A model generated the notes under the pieces. The model was not told where the DNA came from and ran no database searches. It was given only the letters and a program-made list of their open reading frames with translations. A program made the position numbers and the translations under genes. From Gammaproteobacteria bacterium (lineage in GTDB: Bacteria > Pseudomonadota > Gammaproteobacteria > Pseudomonadales > Halieaceae): a stretch of DNA of 35,872 nt. This document shows positions 16,577 through 25,208 of this stretch, piece by piece; position 1 is the stretch's first letter, and every line of letters starts with the position of its first letter. The stretch spans positions 1-35,872 of the forward strand of contig JAUHYL010000041.1 of the NCBI GenBank assembly GCA_030426545.1, given 5' to 3'.

Positions 16577-17551
16577 TCAATTGCCGGAAAAATCCGCGAT
16601 GTGGCCAAAGCTCTGCTCGATTAGCCGCAGCGTTTGGGCAGGCAACGGCGGCCGACGAAAGCTGGCAATGTTCTGCTCCAGGTGTCCAATATCCCCGGTG
16701 CCAACCAGCACGGAATCGATGCCCTGCTCATCACGGCAGAATCGGTAGGCGGTGTCCGTCACGGCACTTCCCGACCGGGACGGCTCACTCAACTGGCCAA
16801 GCAGGGTATCGACATCGAAGTCTTTAGGCAGGTCTCCGCTGGCGATCCGTTCAGCAATGGCGTGCCGGAAGGCGTCGGCCGTAGTGAACGCCCGCCGCAC
16901 TGCGAACATGCCCAGAACGCCAATGTTGCGCTCGCGGGTCAGCGGGAAAATACTGCGCCCTGCGGTTTGATTAAGCAGGTTGTAACCCACCATCAGGACA
17001 TCCCAGTAGTCGTCCTGCAATGCCCGCTGCAGCATGGCATGCTCCCGGTCGCGATCGAAATGTTCCGACAAGCCGATAAAACGAATTTTACCTGCCTGCT
17101 GAAACTGCAGCATGACCGGCATCAACTCAGCCAGCATGTAGTCATATTCTTCAGGTAGCACCCCGTGAAATTGCATGATGTCGATATAGGAAGTGCCAAG
17201 CGCCTGCAGACTGTTGTCAATGGATGCCGCGAACTGCCTAGCGGTAACCAGAGTCTCGCCTATCGAGACATTCGCCTTGCTCGACAGCACCAGCCGCTGC
17301 CGATCCTCGCCACGAATCGCACTGCCAATGATGCCCTCGGTGCCGTTTCTGGCGCCGGTGTCAATGAAATTGACGCCCAGCTCCAGAGCGCGTTTCACCA
17401 CGCGTATCGATTGCGCCTCACTGAGCCCCGTTTTGCGCCCCAGGCAACTCTTACCGCCCCCGCCCAGCCCAAAGGCGCTGACCGACAGACCGGTTCGCCC
17501 GAGCAGGTTGTAGTGCAAAGCGGCTGGTGTATCGCTGAAATTATCAGGCAT
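16577..17551 (-). CDS. Aldo/keto reductase with substituted catalytic tyrosine
   Basis: A 324 aa aldo/keto reductase-fold protein. The opening LGRTGLSVSAFGLGGG and later IRFIGLSEH and DSVLVGTGDIGHLEQN match the NAD(P)H-dependent TIM-barrel family. Of the catalytic tetrad, D64 (NFIDTG), K92 (LSSKAN) and H129 (MQFHG) are present. The Tyr expected in 'DTA..YG' is Asn69 in DTGARNG. It may therefore be a poor reductase, use a different donor, or act as a dehydrogenase or lyase-type relative. ATG 17551 overlaps the 3' end of the ATP-grasp gene by 8 bases, pointing to translational coupling in one operon with ATP-grasp (upstream) and the phosphatase-like gene (downstream). Cytoplasmic. Confidence 0.85.
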   Translation of the reverse strand: MPDNFSDTPAALHYNLLGRTGLSVSAFGLGGGGKSCLGRKTGLSEAQSIRVVKRALELGVNFIDTGARNGTEGIIGSAIRGEDRQRLVLSSKANVSIGETLVTARQFAASIDNSLQALGTSYIDIMQFHGVLPEEYDYMLAELMPVMLQFQQAGKIRFIGLSEHFDRDREHAMLQRALQDDYWDVLMVGYNLLNQTAGRSIFPLTRERNIGVLGMFAVRRAFTTADAFRHAIAERIASGDLPKDFDVDTLLGQLSEPSRSGSAVTDTAYRFCRDEQGIDSVLVGTGDIGHLEQNIASFRRPPLPAQTLRLIEQSFGHIADFSGN

Positions 17552-18554
17552 TGATCAACAGTTTTTTCAAGGCGTCACGCAGTTGCTGCTTATAGGGCGT
17601 GAGGTAGCTGTAGCGGGTGTTGGTAAAACTATCGCGACCGAGGAAGCGCATACAGGCGTTGGCCTCAAAGACGACAAAAGCGTCTCCAACCAGCGCCAGG
17701 TCAATGCCGAAGACATCCAGGCCTATGCGCTGTTGCATGGCAGCCAGTGTCGGGGCGTATTCCCGCAGGCCGCTCTCGGTCAGCGCGTGGAGTAGTTCGC
17801 GTTCACGCCGGCATAGTTCGTCATCGTCATCCATAAGATCAGAACGGCTCCCGGCGTGAATCGACCACTGGTCGGAAAACACACACTGCCGCGCGTAGGG
17901 AACACCGTCGATCATCACTATCCGTAGTTTCTGATATAACCCGTCCTCCGTTCTGCAATCAATGAACTGGATCAGGAAAACGCCATCGAACATCCAAGCC
18001 GCCGGCTGCAGCGACTCCAGTTCGGATTCGTCATGCACCAGCCGCATTTCGCCAGCGCCGTGATGGCCGCGGGAGCGAATGATCATGGGCCAGTGGCCGA
18101 ACGCCCGGCAGGCATCACACAGTTCATCCAGGGTGGAAGGGTCCGCGGCGCGCGTTGCAGGGACAATGCAGCCGGGTATGCCTTGCAAGGTGTCGGGCAA
18201 CGCCGCGCGCGCACTGCGCCGCACAGCATCTGTGGTATTGAGGTATCGCACCGGCTGAATCGCCTGCACCAACTCATCAATTTGCTGCAGCACCATGGAG
18301 GAGGCATCGGCATCGCCCACCAGGTTGAAAAGATTGACCTCCTTGCCTCTGCGCAGACGAATCTTTTGCAAGCCCACCAGTATCGTCTGGCTGTGAGCAC
18401 GCAGCGCTTCCTCGCCGTTCACGTAGGGCAGTATGGGCAGCACGCCGGAAAGATCTGCAGTCATGCGTACGCCTTTGCCCTCAACTTTTTCACCACTGGA
18501 AGCATCCAGTACGTCTTTGTCGGACGGCCCGAGCAGAAAGAGTGTGTGTCTCAT
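17544..18554 (-). CDS. ATP-grasp domain protein
   Basis: A 336 aa protein with an ATP-grasp ligase-type C-terminal half. PMIIRSRGHHGAGEM (about 156-170) is the nucleotide-binding lysine/arginine and glycine-rich loop region, and GLDVFGIDLALVGDAFVVFEANACM supplies the Mg-binding D285, E297 and N299. The first ~130 residues (NLVGDADASSMVLQQIDELV, RYLNTTDAVRRSARAALPD, LQGIPGCIVPAT) form a pre-ATP-grasp domain like that of RimK-type amino-acid or peptide ligases. Members join a carboxylate, via acyl phosphate, to an amine or thiol. The frame opens at a TTG (18578); ATG 18554 (MRHTLFLLGPSDKD) is taken as start, with no clear ribosome binding site. It heads the operon ATP-grasp, AKR, phosphatase-like protein. 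Substrates unknown; peptide or natural-product tailoring is plausible. Confidence 0.8.
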   Translation of the reverse strand: MRHTLFLLGPSDKDVLDASSGEKVEGKGVRMTADLSGVLPILPYVNGEEALRAHSQTILVGLQKIRLRRGKEVNLFNLVGDADASSMVLQQIDELVQAIQPVRYLNTTDAVRRSARAALPDTLQGIPGCIVPATRAADPSTLDELCDACRAFGHWPMIIRSRGHHGAGEMRLVHDESELESLQPAAWMFDGVFLIQFIDCRTEDGLYQKLRIVMIDGVPYARQCVFSDQWSIHAGSRSDLMDDDDELCRRERELLHALTESGLREYAPTLAAMQQRIGLDVFGIDLALVGDAFVVFEANACMRFLGRDSFTNTRYSYLTPYKQQLRDALKKLLINA

Positions 18555-18833
18555 TGGATGGGGAATACGGACATGCAAGACAATCCAGGTTTGTTGCTCT
18601 GCAATCGGGCGCCAACGCAGGAAATCTGGTGGGCGGAATGCTGGTTAACCACTTACGAATCCAGCAGCGACCCGGGCAGACAATACGGTAAATTTGGGCG
18701 GGCTGTAGAGCAGCAGAGAATATCGGCTTTCGTATTGAGCGTCCATCCCCGGACGCCGGATTACGGAAGGTTCCGGGAACGCCGTCAACCCAAAAACTTG
18801 GCAACGGCGTGGAGCGCTATTGCGTAAGCACGA

Positions 18834-20030
18834 TCAACGATCCGACAACCATGCCTCCGCCTGCCGCGCGCCAAGCGCGACGAGATCGCCCATGGCGACG
18901 GTCATATCCACCAGGTGCAGCCCCCAGTCCTGCAACACCATTTCGCCGTTAAAATCATCCGCCCTGGGATCATCAGGGTCAGCGTTAACACCGATCTCCA
19001 GATAGCGAATACCCGTCGGCCCGGTGGCACACTGGCCATTGAGAAATCCAGGCATGGTGTAGAACGGCGTAGTAATCTGCGGCGCATTCGCGGGGTCGGC
19101 GAAGGGGCCGTCAGCGCGATCGATGATAAAGTCTTCCAACTGCGGATTGCTGGCGACGGGGAAGTAAGGTGTGAGTTCGGCGCTGCCGCCGGAAAGCGCG
19201 CCCGGGTTAGTGCAGGCGCCCACTTCGCCATCTCGCGGTTGACCGAAGCGGCCGGTGCCGGCAGCGACAAACGCATCGCCTTCGCGGTAACTGACATAGG
19301 TGACCATGCAGCCGGTGTGATCGTCACTGCGACACAGTTCAACGCTTTCTGTGCCACTGACGATATTGCTGCCATCGACTGTGCGCACTGACGATCCGAG
19401 AATATGCGCAGAGATCATGCGCTCGCGCAGGTAGGGATCGGGTTCGATCGCTTCAGCGATGAGACGGCGCAGGTGCCCCGCGCCCTGGGAATGACCGATG
19501 AGCACGTAGCCGCGCCCCGCGTTTTCCGTGGCAATGTAGTGTTTGAAGCTGTCGAGGACGTCGCCGTAGGCCTGTTCAGCGTCACCCGTAGCATCGGAAA
19601 TAATGACACTGACCGTCACCTGACGATAGATTGGGGCGTAGACCCGGCAGAAGCTCGAGTAGCGCGCCGCCTGGTTGAGCACGGTAAAGTCTTCCTCGGC
19701 GTTGGCCACCAGATCCGAATTGCCTGCCTCATCGGCGCTGACTGTCGGATAAACGTAAAAGCAGTCTACATCGGGGTTGGTCGCCACGGCGTGTGTCTCG
19801 ATCTCGGTCGCACCGTTGGCGAAGACCCGCGTCGTATCCAGATTGCTGCTGCAGACGTTGTCCGCCGTGGGTAGCGCCGGGTGGCACAACCAGTGAGTGG
19901 TGTCGCTATAGATCTCACTGCCAAAGCCCGCGAAGGGGTTAGGGGCACCGCCCTGGTCCGAGCCGTCTGAGCAACCTCCCAGTATCAGCAGAAAAATGGC
20001 CGGGCCGACGCCTCTGAAAAAAGTACTCAT
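18834..20030 (-). CDS. DUF3089 alpha/beta-hydrolase-like lipoprotein
   Basis: A 398 aa lipoprotein of the DUF3089 family. ATG 20030 has GGAGG 8 bases upstream and yields a lipoprotein signal peptide with lipobox LGGC (Cys20); the frame is open to 20126, but those codons do not belong. The hydrolase signature is VLIGHSQGAGHL with the probable nucleophile Ser181. DVDCFYVYPTVSADEAGNSD and SVRTVDGSNIVSGTESVELC are typical DUF3089 segments, and several Cys may pair in the periplasm. Family members are thought to be esterases or lipases; the substrate is not known. It is monocistronic, leftward, and divergent from the E1-alpha gene. Confidence 0.85.
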   Translation of the reverse strand: MSTFFRGVGPAIFLLILGGCSDGSDQGGAPNPFAGFGSEIYSDTTHWLCHPALPTADNVCSSNLDTTRVFANGATEIETHAVATNPDVDCFYVYPTVSADEAGNSDLVANAEEDFTVLNQAARYSSFCRVYAPIYRQVTVSVIISDATGDAEQAYGDVLDSFKHYIATENAGRGYVLIGHSQGAGHLRRLIAEAIEPDPYLRERMISAHILGSSVRTVDGSNIVSGTESVELCRSDDHTGCMVTYVSYREGDAFVAAGTGRFGQPRDGEVGACTNPGALSGGSAELTPYFPVASNPQLEDFIIDRADGPFADPANAPQITTPFYTMPGFLNGQCATGPTGIRYLEIGVNADPDDPRADDFNGEMVLQDWGLHLVDMTVAMGDLVALGARQAEAWLSDR

Positions 20031-20371
20031 GTGATCAGCCTCCGGGGCTTGCATCGCGGTCATTACGTACGGATTGCAGCGCATGGTATACCAGTGTCCA
20101 AAATCGCCGCAATTGGCAGCCGCCACAAACCGGTACGCCCTGAGCCGGGAGCCCCTGATCGACGGCTGAAACGGTCGATTTCACCCTCAACGCAGGTTTG
20201 TCGCCACCCCATACGTAAAGAAGTGGATTGAGTTCACAGACCGCTCCCTGTGCGCTTGCACCGGCTTTGCGCCTCATGCAGATTGGGGCGAAGACGGCGC
20301 GTTGTCGACAGCCCCGCATCAGGGGGTGTTCAAGGGCGACGCGGCAGATCCAGGTCCGGCGGCGAAAAACT
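20031..20371. other. 341 bp divergent intergenic region upstream of the 2-oxoacid dehydrogenase operon
   Basis: Spacer between the DUF3089 gene and the E1-alpha start chosen here. It includes the ribosome binding site of the DUF3089 gene (near 20039-20043) and an inverted repeat ATCGAC-N10-GTCGAT (20158-20179), which could be a regulator site. Part of it is open in the E1-alpha frame from a TTG at 20228, but that translation (rich in Arg, Cys and Gln) does not look like E1-alpha. No convincing sigma-70 boxes were found. Confidence 0.4.
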
Positions 20372-21406
20372 GTGACGCAACGCACGACTGACAGGCTCTC
20401 CTCTGAAACGGCGCGACGCGACGCGTTCCTGGCGGCCTATCGCTCCATGCTCTATGGCCGCGTCTTCGATGACAAACTCGCCAGCCTGTACCGCGCAGGG
20501 AAAATTGTCGGGGGGGTTTACCTGGGTCGCGGTCAGGAGGCTTACTCGGCGGCTCTGGCCCACCAGCTGCGTCCGGGACGGGATGTCTACGCGCCACTGA
20601 TCCGCGACCAGGCCGGACGCCACGCCTTCGGCGAATCACTGCTGGATGCGGCGCGCACATTCCTTGGCTCGGCCAGCGGCCCCATGCGCGGTCGGGACGG
20701 GAACATTCACCGTGGTGACCCACAAAACGGTACGCTGGCAATGATCAGCCACCTCGGCGCCATGTTGTCGGTGGTCAGCGGTGCACTGCTGGCGCGTCGC
20801 CTGCGCGGCGAACTGGATGATTGCGTTGGCGCCGCGTGCATCGGCGATGGCGGCACGTCGACCGGCTCCTTTCACGAAGCCGTCAACGCGGCAGCCGTCG
20901 AGAAGCTGCCGCTGGTCATCGCCGTCGCCAACAACCAGTTCGCCTACTCCACACCGAACGAGCGCCAGTTCGCCTGTGACAACCTGGTACAGCGCGCGGC
21001 TGGTTACGGCGTTGAGGGGCACACGGTGGACGCTACCGATCTCGCGGCATGCCTTGAGGTGTTCGAACACGCCGTGGCGCGCGCGCGGGCGGGAAATGGT
21101 CCACAACTCGTCGTGGGCAACCTGCTGCGACTCGCTGGCCACGGCGAGCACGACGACGCGCCCTACATCACAGACGCGCACCGCAAGGCGCCCTACGCGG
21201 GGGACTGCAACGTCCTCGCGCGTGACACCATAGTGCATTCGGGCTGGCTTAGTGAGGCGGAGCTTGCCGACCTGCAGACGCAGGCACAACAGGAGGTCGA
21301 TGCGGCAACCGCCACTGCGCAACAGGAAGCCGCCCCCGACCCCGCTACCCAGTCCTGGGTGGCACTGTTCACTACACACCTGGCTGAAGGCGAGGCCGAG
21401 CCGTGA
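20372..21406 (+). CDS. 2-oxoacid dehydrogenase E1 component, alpha subunit
   Basis: A 344 aa thiamine-diphosphate-dependent E1 alpha subunit (pyruvate, acetoin or branched-chain 2-oxoacid dehydrogenase type), which decarboxylates a 2-oxoacid and passes the acyl group to E2 lipoyl-lysine. The TPP-binding motif runs from GDGGTSTGSFHEA (G158) to NN at 187-188; LYRAGKIVGGVYLGRGQEA is the conserved N-terminal segment. The start is set at GTG 20372 (MTQRTTDRLSS), as the family's conserved region begins ~20 residues later; the frame runs back to a TTG at 20228, and the ribosome binding site is weak, so the start is uncertain. Its TGA overlaps the GTG start of E1-beta by four bases. Subunits are cytoplasmic and form an alpha2-beta2 heterotetramer. 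Confidence 0.9.
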   Translation: MTQRTTDRLSSETARRDAFLAAYRSMLYGRVFDDKLASLYRAGKIVGGVYLGRGQEAYSAALAHQLRPGRDVYAPLIRDQAGRHAFGESLLDAARTFLGSASGPMRGRDGNIHRGDPQNGTLAMISHLGAMLSVVSGALLARRLRGELDDCVGAACIGDGGTSTGSFHEAVNAAAVEKLPLVIAVANNQFAYSTPNERQFACDNLVQRAAGYGVEGHTVDATDLAACLEVFEHAVARARAGNGPQLVVGNLLRLAGHGEHDDAPYITDAHRKAPYAGDCNVLARDTIVHSGWLSEAELADLQTQAQQEVDAATATAQQEAAPDPATQSWVALFTTHLAEGEAEP

Positions 21407-22368
21407 GCATCACCTACCTCGAAGCAATACGCGAGGCGCAGGACCGTGCACTCGCGGAGGATCCTGCCGTGTTCATCTACGGCCAGGACGTCGCTGAATT
21501 CGGCGGCGCATTCAAGGCCACGCGCGGGCTATGCGATAAATACCCGGGCAGAGTTATGAATGCCCCTATCAGCGAAGATGCAATGGTGGGCACGGCGATC
21601 GGGGCGGCAATTGAAGGCATGCGGCCCATCGTTGAAATGCAGTTCGCCGACTTTTCTTCGGTCGGGCTGAATCAAATCATTAACCAGGCGGCAACGCTGC
21701 ACTGGCGCACCGGAACGCCCTGCCCGATTACCGTGCGCCTGCCTTCCGGTGGCACGCCCGGTAGCGGCCCATTCCACAGCCAGAGCATGGAAGCGCTGTA
21801 CGCCCACTACCCTGGGATTATCGTTCTCTGTCCGGCAACCGTTGAAGACGCCTACGGCATGCTGCTTGAAGCGGTGGCGATTGATGACCCTGTTATTTTT
21901 TGCGAACACAAATACCTTTACTACCACCTGAAAGCCGAACAACTGCCGGATGAAAGCCTGCCCGTTGGCCGCGCACGCATCGCGCGCGCCGGACAACACG
22001 CCACCGTGGTCGCCTATAGCGCTATGGTTCACGAGGCGCTGCTGGCCGCCGATCAGTTACGTCAGGACGGGTATGAAATTGAGGTAATCGATCTTCGTTC
22101 AGTCAAACCGCTGGACACCGACTCCGTGCTGGCTTCCGTGGCGCGCACTGGCCGCCTGCTCGCCGTGGGCGAGGCGTTTCCCTGGGGCGGCGCCACCGCC
22201 GAGGTGGTCAGCCGCGTCGCCAGCGAAGGTTTTCACCTGCTGGACGCGCCACCACAGCGGCTCAACGCAAAAGATACCCCTATCCCCTACCACCCCAACC
22301 TGTGGTCGGTGCACCGCCCCACCGCCGGCAGCATCGCCGCCGCCCTGCACGATCTGTTGCGGCTATAA
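21403..22368 (+). CDS. 2-oxoacid dehydrogenase E1 component, beta subunit
   Basis: A 321 aa E1 beta subunit that completes the TPP site with E1-alpha. SITYLEAIREAQDRALAED, VFIYGQDVAEFGGAFKAT, APISEDAMVGTAIGAAI (containing the conserved Glu that activates TPP) and VIDLRSVKPLDTDSV are all diagnostic. The length is normal for the family. The GTG start at 21403 overlaps the E1-alpha stop (GTGA), indicating translational coupling and equal stoichiometry. Sequence alone does not settle pyruvate, acetoin or branched-chain specificity; the separate alpha and beta chains exclude the single-chain E1 of the enterobacterial AceE type. Confidence 0.93.
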   Translation: MSITYLEAIREAQDRALAEDPAVFIYGQDVAEFGGAFKATRGLCDKYPGRVMNAPISEDAMVGTAIGAAIEGMRPIVEMQFADFSSVGLNQIINQAATLHWRTGTPCPITVRLPSGGTPGSGPFHSQSMEALYAHYPGIIVLCPATVEDAYGMLLEAVAIDDPVIFCEHKYLYYHLKAEQLPDESLPVGRARIARAGQHATVVAYSAMVHEALLAADQLRQDGYEIEVIDLRSVKPLDTDSVLASVARTGRLLAVGEAFPWGGATAEVVSRVASEGFHLLDAPPQRLNAKDTPIPYHPNLWSVHRPTAGSIAAALHDLLRL

Positions 22369-22383
22369 CAGGAGGACTGAACC

Positions 22384-23580
22384 ATGCCACGTGTACCCAT
22401 CCTCATGCCGCAACTCGGTGAGTCGATCGCCGAAGCTACCATCGTCGCGCTCACGATTGCGGAACAGGACGAGGTAAGCGCCGATGATGAAATCATGGAA
22501 GTCGAAACACAAAAGTCGGTGATGGCCATTACCTCGGCGTTCCACGGCCGGGTTGTAGCGATCACTGCACAACTGGGCGAGAGTTACCCCGTGGGTAGCG
22601 TTCTTGGCTACCTTGAGGTGAGCGAGGAAGAGGCACAGCGCGCAGGCGCGCTCGCCGAACACGCCACTTCGGGTGAGCGGCTGGCAGAGAATTCCGCACA
22701 GCCTGCAGCGCACTCTGCGAATGCCCGGGTACAACCGACCGTGAAAACCCTGCCGGTGCCGGCTGGCGCCCGCGGCGCCACGTACCTCTCGCCTCGCATG
22801 CGCGCACGGATGGATGAACTCGATATCAGCGCGGCCGACCTCGCGGGCATTCCCGGCAGCGGCGCCGCCGGCCGCGTCACGGTAGACGATTTCGAAGAGT
22901 TCATGGCGAAGCTCGAAGAAAAAAAGATGACACCGGCATCGCCGATGCGCATCGCAGTGGCCGACTCCATGCGCCGCAGCTGGTCGCGCCCACTGGCAAC
23001 GGTCGGCTCACCGGTACCGCTCGATCGATTGCTCGCCCACCGCGAGACAACAGAACAGAAACCCGGACCCGCCCTGTACGTGGTGCGCGCGGTAGGGTTG
23101 GCGCTGGCACAGAACACCGCCATCGCGGGCCGCCTTATCGGCAGCCGAATTGTTCACCCCGACAGCATCGATATCGGCTTTGCGGTGGAAGCAGGAGACG
23201 GGGTACTGGTGCCGGTGATTCGCGAGGTCGATCGCAAACCACTTACCAGCCTGGTTGCGGCCTACGACGAACTGGTGGAACTCGCCCACAGCAGGCGCCT
23301 GCCGGAGCACGCCGTGGAGCCGGGCATCGCGACCGTTTCCAACTTCGGCACTTTCGGCATCGCCTGGGCGACACCGATTCCACTGCCGGAACAAAACCTG
23401 ATCGTGGGCCTGGGCGCCGCGCGCAAGGCACCGATGTGGGACGAGCAACGCGAAACGTGGGTGCCAGTTAACGAGGCGGAAATCACGGTGAGTTTTGATC
23501 ACCGCATACTGGATGGCGGCGCCGCCGGTCGTCTGCTGGCGCACATTACTGCGCTCCTGCAAGCACCTGAAACGCTATAG
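22384..23580 (+). CDS. 2-oxoacid dehydrogenase E2 component (dihydrolipoamide acyltransferase)
   Basis: A 398 aa E2 acyltransferase. Domain order: one N-terminal lipoyl domain (1-80) with the lipoylated Lys44 in EVETQKSVMAI; a linker; a peripheral subunit-binding domain (about 134-170: LSPRMRARMDELDISAADL...GRVTVDDF); and the catalytic domain with NFGTFGIAWATPI and the active-site H373-x3-D377-G378 in DHRILDGGAAG. The lipoyl motif 'TQKS' replaces the more common 'TDKA', a departure also seen in some acetoin and branched-chain systems. AGGAGG precedes ATG 22384 at good spacing, and the gap from E1-beta is 15 bases. No E3 (lipoamide dehydrogenase) gene follows, so a shared E3 must be supplied from elsewhere. 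Confidence 0.93.
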   Translation: MPRVPILMPQLGESIAEATIVALTIAEQDEVSADDEIMEVETQKSVMAITSAFHGRVVAITAQLGESYPVGSVLGYLEVSEEEAQRAGALAEHATSGERLAENSAQPAAHSANARVQPTVKTLPVPAGARGATYLSPRMRARMDELDISAADLAGIPGSGAAGRVTVDDFEEFMAKLEEKKMTPASPMRIAVADSMRRSWSRPLATVGSPVPLDRLLAHRETTEQKPGPALYVVRAVGLALAQNTAIAGRLIGSRIVHPDSIDIGFAVEAGDGVLVPVIREVDRKPLTSLVAAYDELVELAHSRRLPEHAVEPGIATVSNFGTFGIAWATPIPLPEQNLIVGLGAARKAPMWDEQRETWVPVNEAEITVSFDHRILDGGAAGRLLAHITALLQAPETL

Positions 23581-23767
23581 AAAAAGATTCTAGACTGCCA
23601 AGTGTCCAATGATTCGGACGCTCCTTACTGCTTTCCGGCCTGTTGCACTGGGCCAGCTCCAACCCGGTTACCGGATAGATTGAGCCGCTCCTGCAGCAAG
23701 GCCAGGTTGACTGGCTTTTTCGCGCCGGGATCTGCTCTCAAGGTATTCTTGTATAAGCTTGTGCATT

Positions 23768-23783
23768 GGCCAGGAAACTGGCC
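23768..23783. repeat. 6 bp stem with GAAA tetraloop upstream of glutamate dehydrogenase
   Basis: GGCCAG-GAAA-CTGGCC is a perfect stem capped by a stable GNRA tetraloop, in the ~300 bp spacer between the E2 gene and the glutamate dehydrogenase gene. A TATAAG hexamer lies just ahead at 23752-23757, so the hairpin could sit at the start of the glutamate dehydrogenase mRNA. No T-run follows, so it is not a clear terminator. The rest of the spacer (23581-23878) holds nothing recognisable. Confidence 0.4.
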
Positions 23784-23878
23784 TAGACTGATCATTCCTG
23801 CCTCAGGTAAGCATACTGGTGTTCGGGCGTCTTTCCCGCTCGGGCAAGGTTTTCGAAATCACACGGCGGATCAGTATT

Positions 23879-25177
23879 TTGAAAACATCTATACGACCTT
23901 TTGACCAGCCCCTTGAGCCACGCGCCGAGTGGGACACCCCGATGTTCAATCTAGCGCAGAACCAGTTTCTCCAGGCCGCGGAGATCATGGGGCTGGATGA
24001 GAATCTTCGCGACCGACTATTGTTCCCACAGCGAACACTCCTGGTGAGCTTTCCCTGCAGGCGGGACGAATACTCCGAGGTTGAAACGGTCTTCGGTTAC
24101 CGGGTGCAGCATATCCTCACCATGGGGCCGACCAAGGGCGGCATTCGTTACCACGAAGATGTCAATCTTGGCGAAGTGTCTGCACTGGCCATGTGGATGA
24201 CCTGGAAATGTGCGCTGATGCACCTTCCTTTCGGCGGTGCCAAGGGTGGCGTGCGCATAGACCCTTCCAAACTTTCCCGGTCTGAACTGCAAAGACTCAC
24301 TCGACGCTACACGCTCGAAATTTTTGACATGATTGGTCCCGACAAGGATATACCCGCACCCGACATGGGAACGAACGCCCAGGTGATGGCCTGGATTATG
24401 GACACCTACAGTCTACAGATCGGGCACGCAGTCGCAGAGGTCGTCACAGGCAAGCCACCCGTACTCGGTGGTCTGGAGGGGCGCGAGGAAGCGACCGGAC
24501 GCGGCCTGGTTTACCTCATCCAGGAAACCGCGGATCACCTTCAACTGGACTTGAAACATAGTAGCGCGGTGATTCAGGGTTTTGGCAACGTCGGTAGAAA
24601 CGCTGCCAAACTCATGGCTCAGCTGGGCACCCGCATTATTGCACTAAGCGATGTGACCACCGGAATCGTCAACCGCAAGGGCCTGAACCTGACCGCCGTC
24701 ATCGAACATGTTGAGAACACGGGTTCGCTCAAGGGTTGCCCCGACTGCGACGAGATAAGCAATGCAGAAATGCTCGAGCTGGAATGCGATATCCTGATTC
24801 CGGCAGCACTCCAGAACCAGATCACGGAAGACAATGCAGCGCGTATCAATTGCCGGCTGATTGCCGAGGGGGCAAATGGCCCGACCACCCTGGAGGCCGA
24901 TGCAATCCTGGCGGAGCGCGGTATCTTCGTGCTGCCCGATATTCTTGGCAACGCCGGCGGCGTTACCGTTTCCTACTTCGAGTGGGTACAGAATACGCAG
25001 GAGTTCGCCTGGACGCTCGAGGAAACCAATAACCGGCTGCACAAGATGTTGACCGATGCCTTCCACCGGACTTTGCAACGCAGCGTGCGTGAGGGTGTCA
25101 ATATGCGCACCGCTGCGCTGATCGAAGGTATTCATCGCGTCGCCGAGGCGAAGCTGGCACGCGGGATATTCCCCTGA
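23879..25177 (+). CDS. Glutamate dehydrogenase (Glu/Leu/Phe/Val dehydrogenase family)
   Basis: A ~432 aa NAD(P)-dependent glutamate dehydrogenase, interconverting glutamate with 2-oxoglutarate and ammonia. Key segments: YRVQHILTMGPTKGGIRYHED, LAMWMTWKCALMHLPFGGAKGG with the substrate and catalytic lysines, PDMGTNAQVMAWIMDTYS, and the Rossmann QGFGNVGRNAAKLM. Length and the 'GPTKGGIR' text favour glutamate over the shorter leucine dehydrogenases. The start is uncertain: the frame opens at GTG 23819, but I prefer TTG 23879 (GGCGGA 8 bases ahead), which leaves a short leader before the conserved FNLAQNQF; ATG 23942 is a later alternative that begins almost on that core. It follows the E2 gene on the same strand after ~300 bp, probably with its own promoter, and ends convergent to the DUF4112 gene. 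Confidence 0.92.
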   Translation: MKTSIRPFDQPLEPRAEWDTPMFNLAQNQFLQAAEIMGLDENLRDRLLFPQRTLLVSFPCRRDEYSEVETVFGYRVQHILTMGPTKGGIRYHEDVNLGEVSALAMWMTWKCALMHLPFGGAKGGVRIDPSKLSRSELQRLTRRYTLEIFDMIGPDKDIPAPDMGTNAQVMAWIMDTYSLQIGHAVAEVVTGKPPVLGGLEGREEATGRGLVYLIQETADHLQLDLKHSSAVIQGFGNVGRNAAKLMAQLGTRIIALSDVTTGIVNRKGLNLTAVIEHVENTGSLKGCPDCDEISNAEMLELECDILIPAALQNQITEDNAARINCRLIAEGANGPTTLEADAILAERGIFVLPDILGNAGGVTVSYFEWVQNTQEFAWTLEETNNRLHKMLTDAFHRTLQRSVREGVNMRTAALIEGIHRVAEAKLARGIFP

Positions 25178-25185
25178 AACCGTCG

Positions 25186-25203
25186 GATCAGTACCGGCTG
25201 ATC
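25186..25203. terminator. Stem-loop in convergent spacer (possible bidirectional terminator)
   Basis: GATCAG (25186-25191) and CTGATC (25198-25203) form a perfect 6 bp stem around a 6-base loop, between the glutamate dehydrogenase stop and the DUF4112 stop. No T-run is present on either side, so its terminator role is inferred from position. Confidence 0.4.
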
Positions 25204-25208
25204 AACCT

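Noticed and set aside
15976-16827. 283-codon plus-strand ORF across the phosphatase-like and AKR genes
   Set aside because: It spans the junction of two real minus-strand genes and has no recognisable motif.
18490-18804. 104-codon minus-strand ORF upstream of the ATP-grasp gene
   Set aside because: It overlaps the start of the ATP-grasp gene in another frame, has no family match and no ribosome binding site.
23602-23904. 100-codon ORF between E2 and glutamate dehydrogenase genes
   Set aside because: GTG start without ribosome binding site, no motif, overlaps the glutamate dehydrogenase start and reads like non-coding sequence.
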